Assembly: GCA_002067755.1 (NCBI GenBank)
Contig: MVQH01000081.1
Location: 1 to 37,751, forward strand
Source of the DNA: Methanosaeta sp. PtaB.Bin018
GTDB lineage: Archaea > Halobacteriota > Methanosarcinia > Methanotrichales > Methanotrichaceae
Direction of reading: 5' to 3'
DNA: 37,751 nt
In this document: positions 15,506 through 22,590 of the stretch, one piece after another
How the letters are laid out: each line of letters starts with the position of its first letter
Position numbering within the stretch: position 1 is the first letter of the stretch
Notes under the pieces: generated by a model
The model's input: only the letters and a program-made list of their open reading frames with translations
Databases searched by the model: none
What the model was told of the DNA's origin: nothing
Program-made: the position numbers and the translations under genes

Positions 15506-16668
15506 TGAGACCTGAATTGTTGATGCAGCTTGTGCTGTGCCCACTGATTGCGGCAAGCTGCATAGCCGCGGCTGAGCAGTCGGATCTCGGCAGCATGATA
15601 GCTGATCGAGCCGATCTTGGCAGTATGAACATCTCGCACATGAATCTATGTGGTCGACATTTGAACCAATCGAATTTGACGGACGCCGACCTGAGCGGCT
15701 CTGATTTGAGCGGTGCTTTCCTGCAGTCGGCATGGCTGACAAATTCTCATCTGATAGGCGCGGTGATGGTCAAGGCCGATCTGACGGGGGCTGTTCTCAA
15801 AGGGGCGGATCTCCGCAGGGCCGATCTTACAGAGGCCACACTTGTAAGGTCTCAGATGTCAAATATAAATATGAATAGCGCTACTCTGAGGAATGCTGAC
15901 CTTACAGAAGCAGATCTCTCCGGTTCAGATCTCTCAGATGCTGACCTTTCTGATGCCAGGCTTTTCAGGACGGATCTGAGCGGTGCAAGAATGAAGGGCA
16001 TATATCTGGTCAGCGCAAACCTAATTGGAGCCCATTTGAGCTGGACGGATATGAGCATGGGCTATCTGTCAAGGGGACAGTTCTCCAGGGCTGAACTTTA
16101 CAATACCAACCTAAGTGGTTCGGATCTAAAGGATGCTGATTTTACAAGAGCGTATCTCATGGGCGCCGATCTTACTGGCGCTAACCTCGATTCGGCCAGC
16201 CTTGCTTATGCAGATTTGACCGGGGCAAAGCTCGTGGGTGCTAGCCTGAATTCGGCAAAGCTGCCTTACGCCGATCTGACCCGTGCCAACCTCACTGGGG
16301 CTGATTTGACTGATGCCGATTTGAGCTACGTCAGGCTTCAAGGAGCCGTCTTGAGCAAGGTCCGGCTTGGCCATGTCGATTTGCGTGATATCGATCTGAG
16401 AGGCGTTGATCTGAGCGGAGCATCTCTTAAAAACGCCAATTTGGCTTTGGTCTTCTTGACCAACGCCAACATGAGGGGCGTTGACCTGCGCGATGCCACT
16501 TTCGATCGCGTGGAGATGACGGGGGTCGATCTCTCTGATGCGAACCTGGTGGGAATAGAATACGACCAGTTTACACTCTATTCGCTATCTAATGCAAAGA
16601 TGGATGGTGCCATTATGTCCGAGGACCTCAAAGCTGACTTGGATGCCCTGTCAGGGAGATTGAAATGA
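15502..16668 (+). CDS. Exported pentapeptide-repeat protein
   Basis: About 388 residues: a signal peptide (MMRPELLMQLVLCPLIAASCIAAA) followed by a nearly unbroken run of pentapeptide repeats of A(D/N)LxG type, for example ADLSGSDLSG, ADLTGAVLKG and ADLTGANLDS. Such repeats fold into a right-handed square beta-helix rod. Most known family members are cytoplasmic or periplasmic binding scaffolds. ATG 15502 overlaps the stop of the triad protein (ATGA) and has GGAGG six bases upstream; an in-frame ATG at 15490 lies before that site. The gene ends with an ATGA overlap into a beta-helix pseudogene, so three secreted proteins were originally coupled. It is probably a surface or pseudomurein-free envelope component. 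Confidence 0.88.
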   Translation: MMRPELLMQLVLCPLIAASCIAAAEQSDLGSMIADRADLGSMNISHMNLCGRHLNQSNLTDADLSGSDLSGAFLQSAWLTNSHLIGAVMVKADLTGAVLKGADLRRADLTEATLVRSQMSNINMNSATLRNADLTEADLSGSDLSDADLSDARLFRTDLSGARMKGIYLVSANLIGAHLSWTDMSMGYLSRGQFSRAELYNTNLSGSDLKDADFTRAYLMGADLTGANLDSASLAYADLTGAKLVGASLNSAKLPYADLTRANLTGADLTDADLSYVRLQGAVLSKVRLGHVDLRDIDLRGVDLSGASLKNANLALVFLTNANMRGVDLRDATFDRVEMTGVDLSDANLVGIEYDQFTLYSLSNAKMDGAIMSEDLKADLDALSGRLK

Positions 16669-16942
16669 GTGCTTGTTCTCCCTTTCGGCTAATCTGCATG
16701 CCTTGTGCTCGCCATCCTTCTTTTATCGGCAGCTCAGGCCGCGACCATCACAGTCAAGCCAGGTGAGAGCATTCAAAAAGCCATCGATGGAGCCTCACAA
16801 GGAGATATCATCTAGATTTGGGCTGGGACCTACAACGAGAGCATCAATGTCACCAAGAGCCTCGTCTTGCGAGCTGCGCTCGGAGCCGAAAAGCCGCTCC
16901 TGAACTCCGGCGGTCACAGGGATGTTGTCAGTCTCCTGGCAA
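16665..16942 (+). pseudogene. Broken secreted beta-helix (NosD/PbH1-like) gene
   Basis: The start ATG overlaps the pentapeptide-gene stop. The first codons give MSACSPFRLICMP; after loss of about one base near 16702 the signal peptide continues as LVLAILLLSAAQA. Then come TITVKPGESIQKAIDGASQG and DII, an in-frame TAG at 16813-16815, and IWAGTYNESINVTKSLVLRA up to VVSLLAS. This is the N-terminal pattern of parallel beta-helix repeat proteins (GESIQKAID, GDII, GTYNESI). Homology stops at about 16942, where the IS right end begins. Three lesions are therefore visible: a frameshift, a nonsense codon and truncation. No C-terminal remainder is found beyond the transposon remnants. Confidence 0.75.
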
Positions 16943-17001
16943 GTCAACTACCACTGCCTGATGGCCGTGGCTTGCAGCTAGTGGTAAGCCCGCTACGATT
17001 G
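16943..17001 (-). mobile_element. Right end of an IS200/IS605-type (TnpB) element
   Basis: A 59-base stretch downstream of the TnpB stop contains an imperfect hairpin (ACTGCC-TGAT-GGCCGT, 16953-16968) and a nearby GGCTT/AAGCC pairing. It borders the broken beta-helix gene at GTCAAC. It matches a second copy at 25974-26032 in 51 of 59 positions. In this family the right end plus the tnpB 3' part is also the source of the omegaRNA guide scaffold, so this segment may be a decayed one. Confidence 0.6.
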
Positions 17002-17292
17002 TTGACAGGCAGCCTGGCAACGATCAGATCTACTGAAGGCAGCGATATCTCTGGAGGCATTCAAATCAGCATCGATCTGGAAGCCGCAACTCTTGCACTT
17101 GAAGGTTCTACCGTTGCGGTTCTCCTTCTTTTGGAAACCGCATCTTGAACAGGTACGAGAAGTATATCTTGGATCTACAGCAACTACCTTCTCTTTGATA
17201 GCTGTCGCTTTGTATTCCACGATGCTTCTTAGTTCCGCGAAGCTCCATTTACCAAGCTTCTTATTTTTTGGTCGTGAACCTCCTATAGGTTG
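16993..17292 (-). pseudogene. tnpB: C-terminal fragment of TnpB
   Basis: Reading from 17292 down to the TAG at 16993, the frame gives PIGGSRPKNKKLGKWSFAEL, then YKATAIKEKVVAVDPRYTS. The zinc ribbon CSRCGFQKKENRNG...FKCKSCGF follows, with two CxxC pairs. The last RuvC segment is DADLNASRDIA. These are the final roughly 95 residues of an RNA-guided TnpB nuclease, normally about 370-400 residues. The parts carrying the first two RuvC acidic residues are absent; stops lie just upstream at 17293-17295 and other transposase debris begins there. A GTG at 17220 could start a 75-residue remnant, but no function is expected. Confidence 0.8.
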
Positions 17293-17339
17293 CTATTAAT
17301 ACATCATGTGTGTGCATGTAATGCATGGGGAGTAGCAAT

Positions 17340-17490
17340 TGGGAAAGAGAGGTCCAAAATCACGATTCCTGGATGTAGCTTGTCCAAACGAGCAGCTTGT
17401 CCAAACGAGCAATGTACTCAATTTGGAATTGCTGGGAAGGGAAACGTTACCTGCTACGGCATTTATGAGAATAGTTCCGGCAAGGTAAGA
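17340..17490 (+). pseudogene. N-terminal remnant of a zinc-ribbon transposase, broken by a tandem duplication
   Basis: If one copy of a 17-bp tandem repeat is removed, a continuous frame reads GKRGPKSRFLDVACPNEQCT, then QFGIAGKGNVTCYGIYENSS and GKVRK. The pattern PxxRFLDVxCxNxxCxxxGxxGxGN is the N-terminus of IS1-like/ISNCY-type archaeal transposases that begin with a CxxxxC zinc ribbon. The duplication shifts the frame, and homology ends at GKVRK, where an IS256-type remnant begins. Only about 50 residues survive. The family name is tentative; the transposase nature is well supported by the motif. Confidence 0.55.
17377..17410 (+). repeat. 17-bp perfect tandem duplication
   Basis: AGCTTGTCCAAACGAGC occurs at 17377-17393 and again, adjoining and identical, at 17394-17410. 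It lies in a transposase remnant and shifts its frame. Perfect identity beside otherwise decayed sequence suggests a recent slippage event or an uncorrected assembly artefact. Confidence 0.9.
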
Positions 17491-17730
17491 AAAAGTTGGA
17501 TGAGGACGCCGAGAAGTCTCTGAAGAGACCAATTGAAGAGCCGGCGCCCTCTCTGTTCATAGATGCTAGCTACTTCAAAGTCAGGACAGATGGCAGATAC
17601 GTAAAACATGGCGCTGCTGATCGCCGCCGGCATCCATGAAGACTGCCATCGCGAGATTCTGGGTGCTGCGGTTGCCCATAGCGAAGATGGATCGTGCTGG
17701 GAAGACTTCCATCAAATCGTAGTCTTTTAA
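17487..17730 (+). pseudogene. IS256 (mutator)-family transposase fragment with frameshift
   Basis: One frame gives KLDEDAEKSLKRPIEEPAPS, then LFIDASYFKVRTDGRYV. After a shift near 17605 the next frame gives MALLIAAGIHEDCHREILGA, then AVAHSEDGSCWEDFHQ, ending at TAA 17728. This matches the core of IS256 transposases (LDAxYxKVRxxGRVV, then AxGxxxxGxREVLG, SExxxxW). The first catalytic Asp lies in FIDASY. The N-terminus, the rest of the DDE domain and both inverted repeats are missing. It abuts the zinc-ribbon remnant directly, so this is a mosaic of at least two elements. Confidence 0.72.
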
Positions 17731-17802
17731 TATGTAGGATACGCATAGCACATAATTGAGCAATAAATGAGCAGCGCGCGATGGTAAAGGGACGTGTGTT
17801 CA

Positions 17803-18282
17803 GTGCCCAGTGTCAGATACACTCGAATTGAGATTACTCCGGATGCCTACCGATCCTTAGAGGCCGAAGCCATCTTGCAGGGAAAGACCCTGAAGAAGCT
17901 AGCATCTGAGCTGATACTGAAGGGCGTATCCAAGAAGGCACTGGATTTTGTGAAGGACTCTTCCCCAGCCACTGAGCCCGTCACGCCTCGCATGAAGCAG
18001 GATGAAGAGACCGCCAAGGTGGTCAAGGAGATTGGGGCCACAGGCATACACATCAGCGCTCAAATTCTTGATACGGTAAGAAAGATCCTTCTGGAAGAGG
18101 GCTATCAAGGTGCAATGCTGCATGTTGCTCAGCATACTGCCTCTATGGAGAGGGACGAGCTTCACCGCGTGCTGGCCATCTTCCGACGCTACAGGCTATC
18201 GCCCACGGTCGCAGCAGACCTGATTGAGGATTTAAACATGATCGAATCGGGCAATTGGGAAAGGACGGTCACTTCATCATAG
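17803..18282 (+). CDS. Unknown protein with ribbon-helix-helix-like N-terminus
   Basis: About 159 residues from GTG 17803 (MPSVRYTRIEITPDAYRSLE); an earlier GTG at 17794 adds three residues. A purine-rich AAAGGGA lies about ten bases upstream of 17803. The first 45 residues (strand RYTRIEITPD, then helices AYRSLEAEAILQGKTLKKLA and SELILKG) resemble a ribbon-helix-helix DNA-binding fold, as in antitoxin-like regulators. A linker rich in Pro/Lys/Glu follows, then a helical C-terminal part (HISAQILDTVRKILLEEGYQ, then ATASMERDEL-like HTASMERDELHRVL). I do not recognise the family. The 3' end overlaps the antiporter gene by 14 bases in convergent orientation. No toxin partner is adjacent. Confidence 0.62.
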   Translation: MPSVRYTRIEITPDAYRSLEAEAILQGKTLKKLASELILKGVSKKALDFVKDSSPATEPVTPRMKQDEETAKVVKEIGATGIHISAQILDTVRKILLEEGYQGAMLHVAQHTASMERDELHRVLAIFRRYRLSPTVAADLIEDLNMIESGNWERTVTSS

Positions 18283-20251
18283 GAGAATGGAACAAATTTC
18301 CCAGCACTGACAGGCTCTCTTCAGGGCCCATGAGGATTGCCACGTCATCCACTTTCAGGATGAAGCTTTCGTCTGGGTTTGCTATGGTTTTCATATCCCT
18401 ATGGATCGCCAGCATTTTAGTAGCGTGCCGCTCCAGCTCTATGTCTGCCACAGGCCGACCGCAAATAGGCGAGCCGCTGCAAACTCGAAAAGTGCCTATC
18501 TCATCAGTGATCAAGTCTACGTTTGCATCGCAGTAAGGCTCAGGAGAGAGGCTGCGAAACATCTCGTAGCCGTCGGATCGCACCTCTTGAATGAAACTCT
18601 CGATCTGGTCTCTTGGCACATCGTACTGCTTCAAAACTCTGGAGAATATCTCCACAGATGTCTCATACTCCTCAGGAATGACCTCGTTGGCTCCCAGATT
18701 GTGCAGTGGCAACATCTCATCGAGGTAGCGAGTTCGGGCGATGATGAATAGATCAAAATTAAGCCTGCGGGCCACTTCCACGATCCTGCGAGTAGCCTCT
18801 GGGTCGGAGATGGCGATGACCATTACCCTCGCCTCCCGGACATTGACATGCTGAAGAACGTTTTCTTGAGTGGCATCGCCGTAGTAGATAGGCTCACCGA
18901 TCTTCCCTTCATACGAAACGATCTCAGGATCCATCTCGACGATCACAAATGGTATGCCCTTTGCTTTGGCAGATCTTGCAACGTTCCTGCCGTTGACTCC
19001 ATAGCCTACGATTATGAGATGGTCCCTCCACGACTTGGAGGGAGCTGCCGACAAGGCATGTGATCGATTCTTCAGCCTCTCTGGCAGCGGAAGGAGCAAT
19101 AAGCCGTCTGCCAACTTTTGTGAGGAGGCCATGAGGAACGATGTGGCGCCCATGGTCAGCACAGCAACGTCCAGAAAGAGCTGGTAGATCTCCTGGGACA
19201 CGAGGCCGCAGTCATAGCCCACCTTGGAGAGGATGAAAGAGAACTCGCCTATTTGACTTAAGGCTAAGCCTACAAGAACTGCCATACGTAGAGGCAGGCC
19301 CATAAAAGATATTGTAAATCCGGCAATAACTGCCTTGAGCAGCATGACGCCAATCGCTATGAGAATTATGTAGCCTGGATTTTGCATCAGATAATTCACA
19401 TCCAGCAGCATGCCAATTGAGATAAAGAAGAAGCTGGTAAATGCATCTCTCAGCGGCAGGATGTTTCCGAAGGCCTGGTGGCTGTAGGGCGATTCTGATA
19501 TTGTCAAGCCTGCTAAAAATGCACCGAGGCCCAGCGAGAGCCCTGCCTGTGAGCTCATCCAGGCCACAGCGAAACAGATTGCCACGATGCTCAGGAGGAA
19601 TAGCTCGCGATCTTGGGTCTTTGCGATCTGATATAGGAGCCTTGGCATGATCCATTTGGCGGAAATGATCACAAATACGATCAGGCCCAAAGCCTTAACC
19701 ACGACTGTCAGGGGATGATCCGTCTCCGCCTGCAAAGCTCCTGGCAGCAGGGGCACGACGAGCATCATGGGAACGATTGCAAGGTCCTGAAAAATCAGAA
19801 TTCCAAGGGTTGTCCGACCGTAAATGCTGTCGAACTGCTCTCTCCTTTGGATTATGCGCAGGACGATGGCTGTGCTGCTAAGTGAAATAAGAAATCCGAG
19901 CAACATTGCCTCTCCACTCGCATCTCCCCGAGCTGAGAGGATGAAAAATACGAGGAGAATTGTTAGCAAGACCTGGAGTGAGCCTCCGACGAGAACGTAC
20001 TTCTTGAGCTTCATCAGGTCCCTTAGCGAGACCTCAATGCCTACGGTGAACAAGAGCAAGACGACGCCAATCTCTGCAAGATCGGAGACCTGATCTGATG
20101 CTTGAATAAGGCCAAGGCCCTGGGGGCCCGCCAGAATGCCGGTGAGCAAAAAACCGACTATCGTCGGTGCCTTGATTCGATGGAAGATCAAGAGGACTGC
20201 CACCGAGAGTGCGAATACGACTACTATGTCTTTTAAAAGCTCTATCTCCAT
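18269..20251 (-). CDS. Kef-type cation:proton antiporter (CPA2) with RCK domains
   Basis: Monovalent cation/H+ antiporter, probably K+ efflux, in the cytoplasmic membrane. The 660-residue protein has about 12 hydrophobic segments over residues 1-385, with CPA2 marks VGFLLTGILAGPQGLG, IGVVLLLFTVGIEVSL and ISLSSTAIVLRI plus GILIFQDLAIVP. A TrkA-N/RCK Rossmann domain starts with LIIVGYGVNGRNVARSA, and a TrkA-C domain lies near VDLITDEIGTFRVCSGSPI. NAD(H) or nucleotides bound by RCK domains typically gate transport. It lies 37 bases after the RlmJ-like gene on the same strand, and its 3' end overlaps the unknown gene on the other strand. Confidence 0.94.
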   Translation of the reverse strand: MEIELLKDIVVVFALSVAVLLIFHRIKAPTIVGFLLTGILAGPQGLGLIQASDQVSDLAEIGVVLLLFTVGIEVSLRDLMKLKKYVLVGGSLQVLLTILLVFFILSARGDASGEAMLLGFLISLSSTAIVLRIIQRREQFDSIYGRTTLGILIFQDLAIVPMMLVVPLLPGALQAETDHPLTVVVKALGLIVFVIISAKWIMPRLLYQIAKTQDRELFLLSIVAICFAVAWMSSQAGLSLGLGAFLAGLTISESPYSHQAFGNILPLRDAFTSFFFISIGMLLDVNYLMQNPGYIILIAIGVMLLKAVIAGFTISFMGLPLRMAVLVGLALSQIGEFSFILSKVGYDCGLVSQEIYQLFLDVAVLTMGATSFLMASSQKLADGLLLLPLPERLKNRSHALSAAPSKSWRDHLIIVGYGVNGRNVARSAKAKGIPFVIVEMDPEIVSYEGKIGEPIYYGDATQENVLQHVNVREARVMVIAISDPEATRRIVEVARRLNFDLFIIARTRYLDEMLPLHNLGANEVIPEEYETSVEIFSRVLKQYDVPRDQIESFIQEVRSDGYEMFRSLSPEPYCDANVDLITDEIGTFRVCSGSPICGRPVADIELERHATKMLAIHRDMKTIANPDESFILKVDDVAILMGPEESLSVLGNLFHSPMMK

Positions 20252-20288
20252 CAGCAGACCTTTTAATCACAAGGCTTCGTTCATCAAT

Positions 20289-21029
20289 TTATTGGCTTGA
20301 GATGATCTCGATGAATCTATCTGACTGCACGCGGAAGTGGCAGAGCAGCTCATCATCTGCTCCGGCGACGGCCACAACGCAGCCCTTCCATCTTCCTCCA
20401 TCAAGCCCAATTTTTGCAAAGTCGAGCTCAAATTTTTCCAGGCGACCCTTTGGTGTTGTATCGGTATCCATCATGTACCACCATAAAACGACCCAGCCCA
20501 AATCTTTAGCCATGAAGAGCAGCTTTTCTGCCAATCTCTTGTCAGACTGATCAATGTAAGGCGGATCGATGAGCAATAAGCCTGGAGGCGAGCTGTCCAG
20601 CAAAGACCCAACGCCTGAAAAACCGTCTCCCAGGTGAAAGCGCACGCCGGAAAATCCCTGCCAGGCAGCAGCAACCTCTGGATCTGCATCCCAGATCTCA
20701 GTTTGTAGATCTGTTTTGTATCTTTTGGCAGCCTCCAAGACAAGGACTGCAGAGCCAGGATAGCGCTTTGGTCCTGTTGGATTCAGCTCAGCAAGGATGT
20801 CAAAATAGCAAAAATTTTTTAGTTTTGGCAGAATCGGCCATAGTTTGCCGATCCCGCCAACCCAATCACCGGGCGTGCAAAGGGCGTACTCGGGGCGTCC
20901 CACATGGCTTTCAGCATAAACGAAGCATCTATTGGGGATGAACAGACAGCTTGCCGCCTCCAGCAGAAGGAGATGCTTCCAGACGTCGCCCGCATTGCCC
21001 GCATGCCCTCTGTGATCGTAATGGTGCAT
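20289..21029 (-). CDS. rlmJ: RlmJ-like 23S rRNA adenine-N6 methyltransferase
   Basis: SAM-dependent N6-adenine methyltransferase resembling bacterial RlmJ, which methylates A2030 of 23S rRNA. The 246-residue sequence starts MHHYDHRGHAGNAGDVWKHL, matching the RlmJ insertion motif HxxHAGNxxDVxKH. It has RYPGSAVLVLEAAKR and the catalytic LLLIDPPYIDQ (DPPY). It is somewhat shorter than the E. coli protein (280), mainly at the C-terminus. RlmJ is chiefly bacterial, so acquisition by transfer is a fair inference. It lies 16 bases after the small membrane-protein gene and 37 before the antiporter gene, but no functional link to them is evident. Confidence 0.8.
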   Translation of the reverse strand: MHHYDHRGHAGNAGDVWKHLLLLEAASCLFIPNRCFVYAESHVGRPEYALCTPGDWVGGIGKLWPILPKLKNFCYFDILAELNPTGPKRYPGSAVLVLEAAKRYKTDLQTEIWDADPEVAAAWQGFSGVRFHLGDGFSGVGSLLDSSPPGLLLIDPPYIDQSDKRLAEKLLFMAKDLGWVVLWWYMMDTDTTPKGRLEKFELDFAKIGLDGGRWKGCVVAVAGADDELLCHFRVQSDRFIEIISSQ

Positions 21030-21045
21030 TGTTCAGGCTTATTTC

Positions 21046-21501
21046 CTACTCCTGGTACATCTCCTTGGCGATGTTGAAGGCCTGGGCAGGCGTCGCAACG
21101 GCAATCTTCTGAGAGTCATCGAAAGACGCCTTTGATGCGGCTGCTGCTGCGGCAGCTGTTCGGAGCAACTTCTTGTCCACTTCATTTGTCAGCCAGCGTG
21201 CTCCGCCGATTCCAACCAGCACAGCGCCGGCTATGGCTGAGATAGAAACAGATATCTCATCAGTTCCAAGTCCGCTAACAGCTCCATAAACTATTGCATT
21301 GCTGAATGCTCCATAAAGGCCCCAAGAGATGAAGGCCGCCGCGGCTCCAAGAAGGATGTTGCCCGCAAAGCCTGGTCTGATGATGGTCACATCCCCGGCG
21401 CTCTCCTCGCGAGGCTTGATGAAGCCATTATCGCTTACCAGGGCGTTGATAATCCCACCCACAGCTCCGCTCAATATGATCATGCCAATAGACACCAACA
21501 T
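21046..21501 (-). CDS. Small membrane protein of unknown function
   Basis: Product of 151 residues with three or four hydrophobic stretches rich in Gly and Ala: LVSIGMIILSGAVGGIINAL, IRPGFAGNILLGAAAAFISW, IVYGAVSGLG and ISAIAGAVLVGIGGARWL. An Ala-rich cytoplasmic-looking C-terminal tail follows (RTAAAAAAASKASF). The start ATG 21501 has AGGAGGAG about 11 bases upstream on the minus strand, a good ribosome site. I do not recognise the family. It heads a minus-strand group with the RlmJ-like and antiporter genes. Confidence 0.72.
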   Translation of the reverse strand: MLVSIGMIILSGAVGGIINALVSDNGFIKPREESAGDVTIIRPGFAGNILLGAAAAFISWGLYGAFSNAIVYGAVSGLGTDEISVSISAIAGAVLVGIGGARWLTNEVDKKLLRTAAAAAAASKASFDDSQKIAVATPAQAFNIAKEMYQE

Positions 21502-21873
21502 CGTCGTTTTTACTCCTCCTCAAACAACCCCTTCGATCCAGAAAGATTTTTGACCATCCCCTCAATGGTTACTGGGTCGGGTTAAATTATATCTTACTAA
21601 GTTTTTTTAAGTTTAAATTACTTTGATACTATTTGAACTTTGCGCTTAACTCTACACACTTAACTCTGCACCTATTACTATGTATTCGTCTACGTAAGTC
21701 GATCGAAAAATAATTAGTAGTATAAATATTAATAATTCTAGTTTATTGTCTTTCGTAGCAGAACCGATATGTGTTCTCCTGTGGCAGCGATAATAGTCGC
21801 AGCCCTAGATCCCTGCTGCAGAGTGCTCCAACGAAATCCTTATAGTTAGGTTGCCCTCAATTTCGGGCTGATT
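21502..21873. other. AT-rich divergent control region with direct repeats
   Basis: The 372-base gap between the small membrane-protein gene (minus) and dtxR-feoA (plus) contains no convincing gene. For the minus gene, TATAATTTAA-like sequence lies near 21580-21592. On the plus strand TATAAATATT lies near 21721. Two near-identical 13-mers, CTTAACTCTACAC (21645-21657) and CTTAACTCTGCAC (21659-21671), sit one base apart. They could be a regulator site between the two divergent promoters. Confidence 0.5.
21832..21860 (+). promoter_or_regulatory. BRE/TATA and DtxR-box-like promoter of the iron operon
   Basis: CGAAA (21832-21836) followed by CTTATAG (21839-21845) forms a BRE/TATA pair about 30 bases before ATG 21874, predicting a nearly leaderless message. 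TTAGGTTGCCCTCAA (21846-21860) overlaps the expected start site and resembles half of the TTAGGTTAGCCTAA-type boxes bound by DtxR-family repressors. Autoregulation by iron is a reasonable inference. Confidence 0.45.
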
Positions 21874-22590
21874 ATGCCCAAAGAACAGGTTGAAGAGTAC
21901 ATAGAGGCGATCTTCGACATCGCTGGTAAGAATGGCACTGCCAAGACCACTGATGTGGCCAAAAGGCTGCAAAATGCTCCGGCCAGCGTCACAGAAGTAT
22001 TTAGGAGTCTTGCAGATAGTGGTTTGGTGCGCTACGAGCCCTACAGAGGCGCAACACTTACCGAAAAAGGATTGAGCTCCGCTCGCAAGATCAAGAGGAA
22101 GCACAGGTTGCTAGAGGTATTTCTGGCAAAAATTTTAAGAATCGATCCACAAAAAATCCATGAGGAGGCATGCAAAATGGAGCACTCGCTCTCAGATGAG
22201 GTGGGAGATGCCATTTGCAAGATGCTGAACGCTCCTGCCAGATGTCCTGGCGGGAAGCTGATCTATCCCTGCGATAAGATGATTGCCACCTGCAATGAAT
22301 GCCTCAAAGCGAATGATGCTGCTGATAAGGCAGCGTCCGTCATGCAGAGAAAGATAGTTCCCATAACAGACCTGAAGCCGGGACAAAAGGGAATAATAGC
22401 TCTTCTCAGAGGGAGCAAAAAGGTCATACAGAGACTTTCAGACCTGGGCCTCACTCCGAGGACTGAAGTCATTTTGATGAGGAAGACGCCCCTTGGCGGG
22501 CCAATCGAGCTGTGTGTCAGGAGAACGACTCTGGCATTGGGATACGAGATTGCGGATAATATCTTCATAGAAGCCCAAAAGGATGCCTGA
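21874..22590 (+). CDS. DtxR-family iron regulator fused to FeoA
   Basis: Metal-dependent repressor of 238 residues. The N-terminal winged helix (VEEYIEAIFDIAGKNGTAKT, DVAKRLQNAPASVTEVFRSL) and the metal-binding/dimerisation domain (HRLLEVFLAKIL, then CKMEHSLSDEVGD) are followed by CPGGKLIYPC. From about residue 162 to the end lies an SH3-like FeoA domain (ITDLKPGQKGIIALLRG, RLSDLGLTPRTEVILM, ALGYEIADNIFIEA). FeoA normally supports FeoB, and here it is part of the regulator, so one protein may both sense iron and act on the transporter. The 3' end overlaps feoB by eight bases; no separate feoA is nearby. Confidence 0.93.
   Translation: MPKEQVEEYIEAIFDIAGKNGTAKTTDVAKRLQNAPASVTEVFRSLADSGLVRYEPYRGATLTEKGLSSARKIKRKHRLLEVFLAKILRIDPQKIHEEACKMEHSLSDEVGDAICKMLNAPARCPGGKLIYPCDKMIATCNECLKANDAADKAASVMQRKIVPITDLKPGQKGIIALLRGSKKVIQRLSDLGLTPRTEVILMRKTPLGGPIELCVRRTTLALGYEIADNIFIEAQKDA

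Noticed and set aside
16126-16374. Minus-strand frame inside the pentapeptide gene
   Set aside because: Repeats on the plus strand create a regular antisense pattern; no start signal or domain supports it.
15502-16668. Possibility that the repeated segments form a CRISPR-like array
   Set aside because: The periodicity is 15 bases with variable sequence and encodes pentapeptide repeats; no uniform repeat-spacer structure exists, and none was seen elsewhere in the window.
17296-17532. Minus-strand frame of 78 codons over the transposase remnants
   Set aside because: The opposite strand encodes recognisable transposase fragments; this frame shows nothing known.
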